From assembly GCA_019419645.1 (NCBI GenBank), contig DXZN01000042.1, positions 1-18,627 of the forward strand: 18,627 nt of DNA. Reading direction: 5' to 3'. Under the pieces are notes generated by a model. It ran no database searches. It was not told the origin of the DNA and saw nothing but the letters and a program-made list of their open reading frames with translations. Position numbers and translations under genes: made by a program. Shown here piece after piece: positions 7,002 to 13,618 of the stretch (position 1 is the stretch's first letter; every line of letters begins with the position of its first letter). The DNA comes from Collinsella sp. Lineage in GTDB: Bacteria > Actinomycetota > Coriobacteriia > Coriobacteriales > Coriobacteriaceae.

Positions 7002-8314
7002 CCCGCATCACCCCCTCCCCGCTCAAGGGCACCGTTCCCGCGATCGCGTCCAAGTCGATGGCGCATCGCCTGATCATCTGCGCTGCGCTTGCCAACGGCG
7101 AGACGCACGTTACCTGCAACACCACCTGCGCCGACATCGAGGCTACGGTGCGTTGCCTTACGGCCCTGGGCGCCCGCATCGAGACCGTCGAGGACGGCTT
7201 CCAGGTCCACCCTACCATGAAGAGCATTGAGTTTGGCCTGCTCAAGGCACTTGCCGGCGGAACGCTTGACTGCGTCGAAAGCGGCTCCACGCTCCGCTTT
7301 ATGTTGCCCGTCGCCTGCGCGCTGGGCGCAGAAGCAACTTTTGTGGGTCAGGGACGCTTGGGCGCCCGCCCGCTGTCCCCGCTCTCGGACGAGATCATCG
7401 CCGCCGGCTGCGACCTGCAGGGTCTGGGCGGTTTTCCGCTCAAGACAAGCGGCCGCATGCGCCCGGGCACCTTTGTGCTGCCGGGCAACGTGAGCTCGCA
7501 GTATATCTCGGGCCTGCTGCTGGCGGCCCCGTTGCTCGCCCAGCCCTCCTGTGTGCAGGTGACCGGCCTCATTGAGAGCCGCCCCTACATCAACCTAACG
7601 ATCCAGGCCATGAAGGCCTTTGGCGTTGAGGTCAACGTCGAGCGCATTCCCGCCAAGGACGGTCAGCCCGAGGTCACGAACTTCCGCGTGAGCAGTGGCT
7701 CGTACCGCACGCCCGGCAGCGTGGCCGTCGAGGGCGACTGGTCCAACGCCGCCTTTTGGTTGTGCGCTGGCGCCATCGGCACCGACCCCATCACCGTGGA
7801 GAGCGTGTCGCTGAGCTCCGCGCAGGGCGACCGCAACGTGCTTGCCGCGCTTTCGCGCTTTGGCGCCCGCATCGTGCGCTCCACCAACGCCGCCACCGTG
7901 CAGTCCGACAAGCTCGCCGGCTTTGAGATGAGCGCCCACGACATTCCCGACCTGGTACCCGTTATCTCGGCCGTGGCCTCGCTGGCTCAGGGCCGCACGT
8001 TCATCCGTGACTGTGCGCGCCTGCGCATCAAGGAATCTGACCGTCTGGTCACCACCACCCGCGAGCTCACCGCGCTGGGCGCACAGGTGCGCATCGCCGG
8101 TGACGACCTCATCATCAAGGGTGTCGATGCCTTCACCGGCGGCGAGGTCGATTCGCACAACGACCACCGCATCGCCATGATGGCCGCCATCGCTGCGAGC
8201 CGTGCCACCGGCGAGGTCGTGATCCACGGCGCCGAGGCCGTCAACAAGTCCTATCCCGATTTCTTCGACCACTACCGCCTGTTGGGCGGCAAGGTCACAC
8301 TCGAGGAGGAATAG
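6995..8314 (+). CDS. aroA: 3-phosphoshikimate 1-carboxyvinyltransferase (EPSP synthase)
   Basis: Transfers the enolpyruvyl group of PEP to shikimate-3-phosphate. 439 aa. Key residues are present: Lys20, Ser21 and Arg25 in the N-terminal ASKSMAHR; Ser167, Ser168 and Gln169 in the substrate site; Asp319 in DIPDLVP; Glu347 and Arg350 in KESDR; Arg392 in NDHRIAM; and Lys418 near the C-terminus. The PEP and glyphosate loop reads ESGSTLRF (95-102) instead of the E. coli-type GNAGT segment. I recall this variant in Clostridia-type enzymes; sensitivity to glyphosate cannot be read off with confidence. The start overlaps the aroB stop by 7 nt, with AAGGGAG 10 nt upstream inside aroB. Confidence 0.96.
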   Translation: MLARITPSPLKGTVPAIASKSMAHRLIICAALANGETHVTCNTTCADIEATVRCLTALGARIETVEDGFQVHPTMKSIEFGLLKALAGGTLDCVESGSTLRFMLPVACALGAEATFVGQGRLGARPLSPLSDEIIAAGCDLQGLGGFPLKTSGRMRPGTFVLPGNVSSQYISGLLLAAPLLAQPSCVQVTGLIESRPYINLTIQAMKAFGVEVNVERIPAKDGQPEVTNFRVSSGSYRTPGSVAVEGDWSNAAFWLCAGAIGTDPITVESVSLSSAQGDRNVLAALSRFGARIVRSTNAATVQSDKLAGFEMSAHDIPDLVPVISAVASLAQGRTFIRDCARLRIKESDRLVTTTRELTALGAQVRIAGDDLIIKGVDAFTGGEVDSHNDHRIAMMAAIAASRATGEVVIHGAEAVNKSYPDFFDHYRLLGGKVTLEEE

Positions 8315-8315
8315 C

Positions 8316-9413
8316 ATGTCCTCGACCTTTGGCAACGTATTGCACTTAAGCATCTTCGGCCAATCGCACTCCCCCGCTATCGGCTGCTCGCTCGATGGCA
8401 TCCCGGCGGGCATCGCTGTGGACCAGGAGAAGCTGCAGGCCTTCCTCGACCGTCGCGCCCCCGGCCGCGACGAGACCGCGACCAAACGCCGCGAGGCCGA
8501 CGCCGCCCACATCATCGCCGGTGTTGTCGATGGACATACCACCGGCGCGCCCATTGCCGCGATTATCGAGAACACCAACACGCGCTCCAAGGATTACTCC
8601 GAGCTGCGCCGCAAGCCCCGTCCGGGACATGCCGATTACCCGGCGCGTGTGAAGTATCACAACATGCACGATGTCGCTGGTGGCGGGCATTTCTCCGGCC
8701 GCCTAACGGCACCCCTGTGCATCGCCGGCGGCATTGCGCTGCAGGCACTCGAGGCCCGCGGCATTCAGGTCATGGCGCACGTCGCGCAGATCGGCGGCAT
8801 CTCCGACCTGCCGATGGACGATATGGTCTATCGCGAGGCCGACCGCAAGGCGATCCTTACGAACGATCTGCCGTGCATTGACGCCGCCGCAGCCGGCCGC
8901 ATGCGCGAGGAGATCCTAGCCGCGCGCGACGAACTCGACAGCATCGGCGGCATCGTGGAGTGCGGCATTTACGGGCTTCCCGCGGGCATCGGCGACCCCA
9001 TGTTCGACGGTATCGAGAACCGCATCGCGCAAATCGCGTTTGGCATTCCCGCCGTAAAGGGCGTGGAGTTTGGCATGGGTTTTGCCGTGGCCGCCATGCG
9101 CAGCAGCGAGAACAACGATCCGTATCGCATCGACGCCGAGACCGGAAAGATCGAGGTCGAATCCAACAACGCCGGCGGCATCCTGGGCGGTATTTCGACC
9201 GGCGCGCCCGTCATGTGGCGTATGGCCGTAAAGCCGACGCCCTCCATTGGCCGCGAGCAGCAGACCGTGGACATGGACGCCATGGAAAATGTCGAACTCT
9301 CGGTCCACGGTCGTCACGATCCCTGCATCGTCCCCCGAGCTGTCCCCGTAGCCGAAGCAGCCGCAGCGCTGGCCATCTGGGACGCCCTCCTCGAGGACGC
9401 AGGCCAGCTCTAA
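8316..9413 (+). CDS. aroC: Chorismate synthase
   Basis: FMN-dependent anti-elimination of phosphate from EPSP to give chorismate, the last common step. 365 aa, usual length. The three family regions are visible: an N-terminal GQSHSPAIG (15-23), RPGHAD (102-107) with GGGHFSGRLTA (122-132), and GRHDPCIVPRAVPVAEA near the C-terminus. The catalytic histidines are likely His18 and His105. The first signature normally reads GESHG; here it is GQSHS, an unusual pair of changes. It begins 1 nt after the aroA stop, with GGAGGA 5 nt upstream lying across the aroA C-terminus, so translation is probably coupled. FMN reductase activity is not evident in this chain. Confidence 0.96.
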   Translation: MSSTFGNVLHLSIFGQSHSPAIGCSLDGIPAGIAVDQEKLQAFLDRRAPGRDETATKRREADAAHIIAGVVDGHTTGAPIAAIIENTNTRSKDYSELRRKPRPGHADYPARVKYHNMHDVAGGGHFSGRLTAPLCIAGGIALQALEARGIQVMAHVAQIGGISDLPMDDMVYREADRKAILTNDLPCIDAAAAGRMREEILAARDELDSIGGIVECGIYGLPAGIGDPMFDGIENRIAQIAFGIPAVKGVEFGMGFAVAAMRSSENNDPYRIDAETGKIEVESNNAGGILGGISTGAPVMWRMAVKPTPSIGREQQTVDMDAMENVELSVHGRHDPCIVPRAVPVAEAAAALAIWDALLEDAGQL

Positions 9414-9466
9414 CCCGACTCACCTGGGTTGCCTGTCAACTCTGCCATTACGTGAAAGGGGCCTCC

Positions 9467-10612
9467 ATGGACCTTGCCGATATTCGCCAGACCATCGATG
9501 GCATCGACACCACGCTCCTCAATAGCTTTGTCGAGCGTATGGACATTGCCACCGAGGTCGCCAAATCAAAGATCGAGATGGGCAAGGCCGTCTTTGACCC
9601 CGCCCGCGAGCGCTCAAAACTCAACAACCTCGCCAGCCGCGCGCCCGAGCGCTACGAGGCGCAGACCATCACCCTGTTCCGCCTCCTTATGAGCATGAGC
9701 AAGGCCGAGCAGCAGCGCTACATCAACGAGCTCAAGGGCATCACCGTCTCGCAAAAGGCCCACGCCACGGCTGCAGCCTTTGACACGCCCTTCCCTCAAA
9801 CGGCCACAGTTGCCTGCCAGGGCGTGGAAGGTGCCTATAGCCAGATCGCCGCGTGCAAACTCTTCGACGTGCCCGACATCGCGTTTTTCGAGACCTTCGA
9901 AGGCGTTATGCGCGCTGTGCGCGACGGCTTCTGCGAGTTTGGCGTGCTGCCCATCGAGAACTCCACCGCCGGCTCGGTCAACGCCGTCTACGACCTGCTC
10001 GCCCAGTTCGACTTCCACATCGTGCGCTCGCTTCGCCTCAAGATCGACCACAACATGCTCGTCAAGCCCGGCACCAAGCTCGCCGACGTGCGCGAGGTTT
10101 ACAGCCACGGCCAAGCCATTGCCCAGTGTGCGGGCTTTATCGAGTCCCACGACCTGCACGCCACCAAGTACCCCAACACCGCCATGTCGGCCGAGATGGT
10201 CGCCAATTCCGACCGCACCGATGTTGCCGCCATCGCATCGCGCAGCTGCGCGGCACTCTATGGCCTGGAGGTGCTGGAGTCCAACATCCAGGACTCGGAC
10301 AACAACTACACGCGCTTTGTCGTCATCAGCCGCGAGCCACGCGTCTATCCCGGTGCCAACCGTACCTCGCTCATGATCACCACGGCCAACGAGCCGGGCG
10401 CCCTCTATCGCGTGCTCGAGCGCTTCTACGCACTCAACATCAACCTCATCAAGCTCGAGAGCCGCCCCATCCCCGGTCGCGACTTTGAGTTTATGTTCTA
10501 CTTTGACCTGGACTGTCCCTTTGGCAGCAAGGCCCTCGACGACCTGCTCGATTCGATCGACGACGTATGCGAGAGCTTCACCTACTTTGGCAGCTACACG
10601 GAGGTGCTCTAG
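9467..10612 (+). CDS. pheA: Bifunctional chorismate mutase / prephenate dehydratase (P-protein) with ACT domain
   Basis: Rearranges chorismate to prephenate, then dehydrates and decarboxylates it to phenylpyruvate. 381 aa in three domains. Residues 1-90 are an AroQ-class helical chorismate mutase; Arg7, Arg24, Lys35, Asp44, Arg47, Glu48 and Gln82/83 align with the E. coli active site. About 112-290 is prephenate dehydratase, with GVEGAYS (119-125), ENSTAGSV (164-171) and the catalytic TRF (282-284). Residues 300-380 are an ACT domain with GALYRVL (311-317) and ESRP (331-334), the phenylalanine-binding motifs, so feedback by Phe is expected. ATG 9467 is chosen because AAAGGG lies 6 nt upstream and the mutase begins there; the frame stays open far upstream through aroC. 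The aroE/aroK start abuts its stop (TAGATG). The mutase also feeds TyrA. Confidence 0.96.
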   Translation: MDLADIRQTIDGIDTTLLNSFVERMDIATEVAKSKIEMGKAVFDPARERSKLNNLASRAPERYEAQTITLFRLLMSMSKAEQQRYINELKGITVSQKAHATAAAFDTPFPQTATVACQGVEGAYSQIAACKLFDVPDIAFFETFEGVMRAVRDGFCEFGVLPIENSTAGSVNAVYDLLAQFDFHIVRSLRLKIDHNMLVKPGTKLADVREVYSHGQAIAQCAGFIESHDLHATKYPNTAMSAEMVANSDRTDVAAIASRSCAALYGLEVLESNIQDSDNNYTRFVVISREPRVYPGANRTSLMITTANEPGALYRVLERFYALNINLIKLESRPIPGRDFEFMFYFDLDCPFGSKALDDLLDSIDDVCESFTYFGSYTEVL

Positions 10613-11863
10613 ATGACCGATACCGCCGCAACCCGCCCCTACGGCGTGCTGGGCCGCGTGCTGGGCCACAGCTACACCCCGACCATCTACAAGGAGCTGG
10701 CGGGGCTTGAGTACGTGCGTTTTGAGCGCGAGCCCGAGGATCTTGAGGCTTTTATGACGGGCGACGAATGGGAGGGCACCAACGTGACCATCCCCTACAA
10801 GCGCGCCGTCATGGAGTATCTGGACGAGCTGAGCCCGCTCGCCGAGCGCATGGGCAACGTCAACACCATCACGCGCCTGCCCGACGGCCGCCTGCACGGC
10901 GATAATACTGACTACTTCGGTTTCCAGTGCCTGGTCGAGGAGTTGGGCGTTGAGGTTGCCGGCAAGAAGGCCCTCGTGCTCGGTGCCACCGGCGGCGCCG
11001 GCACCACGGCAAGTATGGTGCTGGGAGACATGGGCGCCATCGTCGTACCCGTGGGTCGCACGAGCGAGGTCAACTACGACAATATCGCGCAGCAGTCCGA
11101 CGCCTCCCTACTCGTCAACTGCACGCCCGCCGGCATGTTCCCCCATTGCCCCGACGCGCCTTGCACGCTCGAAGGCCTCGATGCGCTCGAAGGCGTTATC
11201 GACATTGTCTACAACCCCGCCCGCACGGGCCTGATGCTCGAGGCCGAGCGTCGCGGAATCCCCTGCATCGGTGGTCTGCTCATGCTTGTGGCACAGGCGG
11301 CACAGGCCGTTGAGCGCTATACCGGCCAGGTCACCCCGCGCAAGCGCATCTTGGACGTAACGGAGCGTCTGTCCCGCCGCGAACAAAACATCGCGCTGAT
11401 CGGCATGCCGGGTTCGGGCAAGACCCGCGTGGGTGAGCAGATCGCCCAGCTCACGGGCCGCGAGCACATCGATCTGGACCGCGCCCTCGAGAAGCGTCTG
11501 GGCATGCCCTGTGCCGACTTTATCGTCGAGCGCGGCGAGGCGGCCTTCCGCGAGCAGGAGACGGCGGCGCTGGCCAACATCTCCAAGCGCAGCGGCCTGG
11601 TGCTCTCCACCGGCGGCGGCGTGGTCACGCGTGACGAGAACTATCCGTTGTTGCACCAGAATAGCCAGATCGTAATGCTCAACCGCAAGCTCGACGAACT
11701 CGCCCATAAGGGGCGCCCCATCACCGCCCGCGATGGCATCGACAAGCTCGCCGAACAGCGCATGCCACGCTACCGCGCCTGGGCTGACTATATCATCGAC
11801 TCACGCGACAGCGCCGCCAGCACCGCCCAAGCTCTCCTTGACACCCTCCCACCCGCTCTCTAA
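10613..11863 (+). CDS. aroE/aroK: Shikimate dehydrogenase - shikimate kinase fusion
   Basis: Two consecutive pathway enzymes in one 416-aa chain. Residues 1 to about 245 are AroE, reducing 3-dehydroshikimate: the substrate motif GHSYTP (18-23), NVTIPYK (57-63) with catalytic Lys63, GNVNTI (81-86), GDNTD (96-100), a nucleotide loop GATGGAG (124-130) and NCTPAGM (169-175). About 255-416 is AroK, phosphorylating shikimate: Walker A GMPGSGKT (264-271), Asp287/Asp289, AFREQE (311-316), STGGGV (332-337), lid GRPI (367-370) and the PRYRAWAD segment (385-392). Both active sites look intact. There is no stop or frameshift between them, so this is a true fusion and not two adjacent genes. Start supported by GGAGG 8 nt upstream, inside pheA. 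Confidence 0.95.
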   Translation: MTDTAATRPYGVLGRVLGHSYTPTIYKELAGLEYVRFEREPEDLEAFMTGDEWEGTNVTIPYKRAVMEYLDELSPLAERMGNVNTITRLPDGRLHGDNTDYFGFQCLVEELGVEVAGKKALVLGATGGAGTTASMVLGDMGAIVVPVGRTSEVNYDNIAQQSDASLLVNCTPAGMFPHCPDAPCTLEGLDALEGVIDIVYNPARTGLMLEAERRGIPCIGGLLMLVAQAAQAVERYTGQVTPRKRILDVTERLSRREQNIALIGMPGSGKTRVGEQIAQLTGREHIDLDRALEKRLGMPCADFIVERGEAAFREQETAALANISKRSGLVLSTGGGVVTRDENYPLLHQNSQIVMLNRKLDELAHKGRPITARDGIDKLAEQRMPRYRAWADYIIDSRDSAASTAQALLDTLPPAL

Positions 11864-11865
11864 CC

Positions 11866-11905
11866 AAAACCACCACAAAGGGACAAGCACCTTTGCGGTG
11901 GTTTT
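11866..11905 (+). terminator. Hairpin between aroE/aroK and aroQ, terminator-like
   Basis: AAAACCACC-A-CAAAGG pairs with CCTTTG-C-GGTGGTTTT: 15 pairs with one internal A-C mismatch and an 8-nt loop, ending in TTTT. It starts 3 nt after the aroE/aroK stop. The T run is short and is itself paired to the A run, so termination may be partial. The aroQ ribosome site follows within 10 nt. Confidence 0.55.
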
Positions 11906-11918
11906 CCAATCGCAAAGG
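11890..11918 (+). promoter_or_regulatory. Alternative hairpin that would cover the aroQ ribosome site
   Basis: CCTTTGCG (11890-11897), part of the 3' arm of the preceding hairpin, is also a perfect 8-bp complement of CGCAAAGG (11911-11918), which contains the aroQ Shine-Dalgarno core. The two pairings are mutually exclusive. One frees the ribosome site and the other sequesters it. Confidence 0.35.
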
Positions 11919-11926
11919 AAGCAACC

Positions 11927-12364
11927 ATGAAAGCACTCGTCATCAACGGCCCCAACCTCAACATGCTCGGCATTCGCGAGCCGGGCATCTACGGCAGCGA
12001 CAACTACGACCGCTTAGTGCAGATCTGCCAGGAAGCGGGCGCCGCACAGGGCTTCGACGAGGTCGAGGTCTTCCAGTCCAACCACGAGGGCAGCATCGTC
12101 GACAAGATCCAGGAGGCTTACGGCAAGGTCGACGGCATCGTCATCAACCCGGCAGCCTACACGCACACCAGCGTGGCAATCCTTGACGCCCTCAAGGCCG
12201 TCGCCATCCCTGCCGTCGAGGTGCACATCAGCGCCGTAGAGACGCGCGAGGACTTCCGCCAGGTGAGCTACGCACGCCTAGCCTGCTTCGCCACCATCAC
12301 CGGCGAGGGCCTGCAGGGCTACGCCCACGCGCTGGAGCTGCTGAGGGAGCATCTCGAAAAGTAA
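11927..12364 (+). CDS. aroQ: 3-dehydroquinate dehydratase, type II
   Basis: Dehydrates 3-dehydroquinate to 3-dehydroshikimate. 145 aa, a typical small type II enzyme (probably a dodecamer). Visible motifs: NGPNLNMLGIREPGIYG (7-23) with lid Arg17 and catalytic Tyr22; SNHEG (51-55); INPAAYTHTSVA (73-84) with Asn74 and His80; and EVHIS (98-102) with His100. The residue after HIS is Ala103, where the usual motif is HLSN or HISN. It completes the pathway in this cluster although it is the third enzymatic step. It is separated from aroE/aroK by a 63-nt gap with a strong hairpin, so its expression may be set separately. AAAGGA 7 nt upstream supports the ATG. Confidence 0.95.
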   Translation: MKALVINGPNLNMLGIREPGIYGSDNYDRLVQICQEAGAAQGFDEVEVFQSNHEGSIVDKIQEAYGKVDGIVINPAAYTHTSVAILDALKAVAIPAVEVHISAVETREDFRQVSYARLACFATITGEGLQGYAHALELLREHLEK

Positions 12365-12384
12365 GACTGCAACACTACTGAATA

Positions 12385-12427
12385 AATAACAGCGGGGAGG
12401 GCCAAGTTGGTCCTCCCCGCTGTTATT
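12385..12427. terminator. Bidirectional terminator between convergent aroQ and acyltransferase
   Basis: A near-perfect inverted repeat of 43 nt: the outer arms AATAACAGCGGGGAGG and CCTCCCCGCTGTTATT pair fully, and pairing continues inward with one wobble. On each strand the stem is followed by a T-rich tail (TGTTATT on plus, TGTTATTTATT on minus). It sits exactly where the two genes converge, and the TAA of the acyltransferase lies within its right arm. Confidence 0.85.
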
Positions 12428-13412
12428 ACGCCTTCTTGATCACGTATGCCAATCCAATATCGCAGGTGCAACGCACGAGTGCTGCAAAGAGCCACGATGC
12501 TGGCAGCGTCATAAGCAGAGGCATGGTCTGCCAAGGAATAAACCAATCGACCGCATGGATCGCAAAGATCGCCAGACTGGCTTGTCCGCAAAACACGAGC
12601 CCTCGCTCAAAAGCCCCCAAAACCGGCACGTCTTTCAGCTTCTCCAGCGCCATGGAAACCCAGCACACGCAGTAGCTGCCGGCAAGAGCGGCAACCGTCG
12701 CAACCACAAACCCATCCACGCGGCGGCTCGAAAGCTCAAGCCCGCTCAGCGCGGCAAGGACAAGCCAAGCAATACCGGCTCCAATAAACAGCAAGGGCTT
12801 GCTCACGCTCGGCTCCAACCCCTTTTGACGCGCCGTATAGCCAACCCACATCAGTAGCACAATGTAGCAGCTCAGATCCAGATCGAGCGGCACGTAAGCA
12901 CCCATAAATCGAGACACGCTCAAACCGCAAAAGGCAATCGCGGCACAGATCGAGCCCTGCCAAACAACCCCAATCCCGCGGCGATCAAACAGCCGCACGA
13001 GCGCATTAAACAGCAGGCGCGATGTAAACAGCGCCGCCAAAAACCATGCCATGCCAACAGCGGTAACACCAAGCCCAGGCACATCAACGCCCGAGGCAAA
13101 CACAAGCGTCTTAAGCCCCGCAACCAGAGTTCCGCTCGTCAACGGAGCGCCGCTCATCAAGAACGTCGGCACCTGCCAAGCCAATGCAAGCACCACATAC
13201 GGCACCAGCAAACGCGACACTGAACCACTCAACAGTTCACGCCACGGCTTTGGCCTAAACGTATATCCGGCAAGAATAAAGAACACCGGCATGTGAAACG
13301 AGAAGATCGCGTGTCGCAAAGGAGAAGGATTTGGGACGGTGTGCCCCACAATGACCAGAATAATTGCAATCCCCTTTGCAATATCGATCCAGTCGAGCCT
13401 TTTGCTTCCCAT
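12426..13412 (-). CDS. Integral membrane acyltransferase (acyltransferase 3 / fucose 4-O-acetylase-like)
   Basis: 328 aa from the ATG at 13412. It is chosen over an upstream GTG/ATG-type extension because AGGG lies 6 nt upstream and the family N-terminus begins here. The start RLDWIDIAKGIAIILVIVGH (residues 5-24) with His24, followed by SFHMPVFFILAGY (38-50), is the signature of the acyltransferase 3 superfamily, in particular the COG3594-like group. About ten hydrophobic helices follow to the end. Such proteins O-acetylate sugars of cell-surface polysaccharides or lipids; the substrate here is unknown. Its neighbours on the same strand (polysaccharide-type ABC exporter upstream) fit a role in surface glycan decoration. 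No convincing promoter lies in the 33 nt between the tRNA terminator and the start. Its base composition looks somewhat less GC-rich than that of the aro genes. Confidence 0.88.
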   Translation of the reverse strand: MGSKRLDWIDIAKGIAIILVIVGHTVPNPSPLRHAIFSFHMPVFFILAGYTFRPKPWRELLSGSVSRLLVPYVVLALAWQVPTFLMSGAPLTSGTLVAGLKTLVFASGVDVPGLGVTAVGMAWFLAALFTSRLLFNALVRLFDRRGIGVVWQGSICAAIAFCGLSVSRFMGAYVPLDLDLSCYIVLLMWVGYTARQKGLEPSVSKPLLFIGAGIAWLVLAALSGLELSSRRVDGFVVATVAALAGSYCVCWVSMALEKLKDVPVLGAFERGLVFCGQASLAIFAIHAVDWFIPWQTMPLLMTLPASWLFAALVRCTCDIGLAYVIKKA

Positions 13413-13445
13413 GACAAACCCTTCAAAACAGCAGCACACAAGACG

Positions 13446-13477
13446 AAAAAAGCCCAGACCACCAAGCGGTCCGGGCT
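13446..13477 (-). terminator. Rho-independent terminator of tRNA-Arg(TCT)
   Basis: On the minus strand AGCCCGGACC pairs with GGTCTGGGCT (10 bp, one wobble) around a 7-nt loop, followed by a run of T. It lies 10 nt beyond the tRNA 3' end. Confidence 0.9.
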
Positions 13478-13487
13478 TAATAAACGA

Positions 13488-13564
13488 TGGTGCTCCATGG
13501 CGGATTCGAACCGTCGACCTTGGGATTAGAAGTCCCCTGCTCTATCCAACTGAGCTAATGGAGC
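13488..13564 (-). tRNA. tRNA-Arg, anticodon TCT
   Basis: A 77-nt cloverleaf with encoded CCA. The acceptor GCTCCAT/ATGGAGC is perfect with discriminator A. The D stem is GCTC/GAGC. The anticodon loop CTTCTAA carries TCT at 13530-13528, and the variable loop has 5 nt. The anticodon stem GGGGA/TCCCA has a G-A mismatch at 27-43, and the T stem GACGG/CCGCC has an A-C mismatch at 50-64. It decodes AGA, a rare codon in this GC-rich genome. It lies 54 nt after the ABC ATPase gene; a TATAAT at 13616-13611 (minus strand) could be its -10 but lacks a good -35. Confidence 0.94.
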
Positions 13565-13618
13565 AAATAACCGCACGCCCAAGCAAGCGCAAGCCTGTCA
13601 GGCGCAGATAATTATAAC

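Noticed and set aside
9410..9440. AACCC...GGGTT small inverted repeat between aroC and pheA
   Set aside because: Only 5 bp with a 9-nt loop and no T run; too weak to call a terminator.
8960..9466. Long N-terminal extension of PheA back into aroC
   Set aside because: It is out of frame within aroC, Arg/His-rich and unlike any family. The ATG at 9467 has a ribosome site and starts the chorismate mutase domain.
13293..13529. Plus-strand frame ending in an ADSNRRP-like peptide
   Set aside because: The same artefact over tRNA-Arg(TCT).
3634..13564. tRNA-Arg genes as integration sites of a mobile element
   Set aside because: I saw no integrase, no transposase, and no second copy of either tRNA 3' end in the window.
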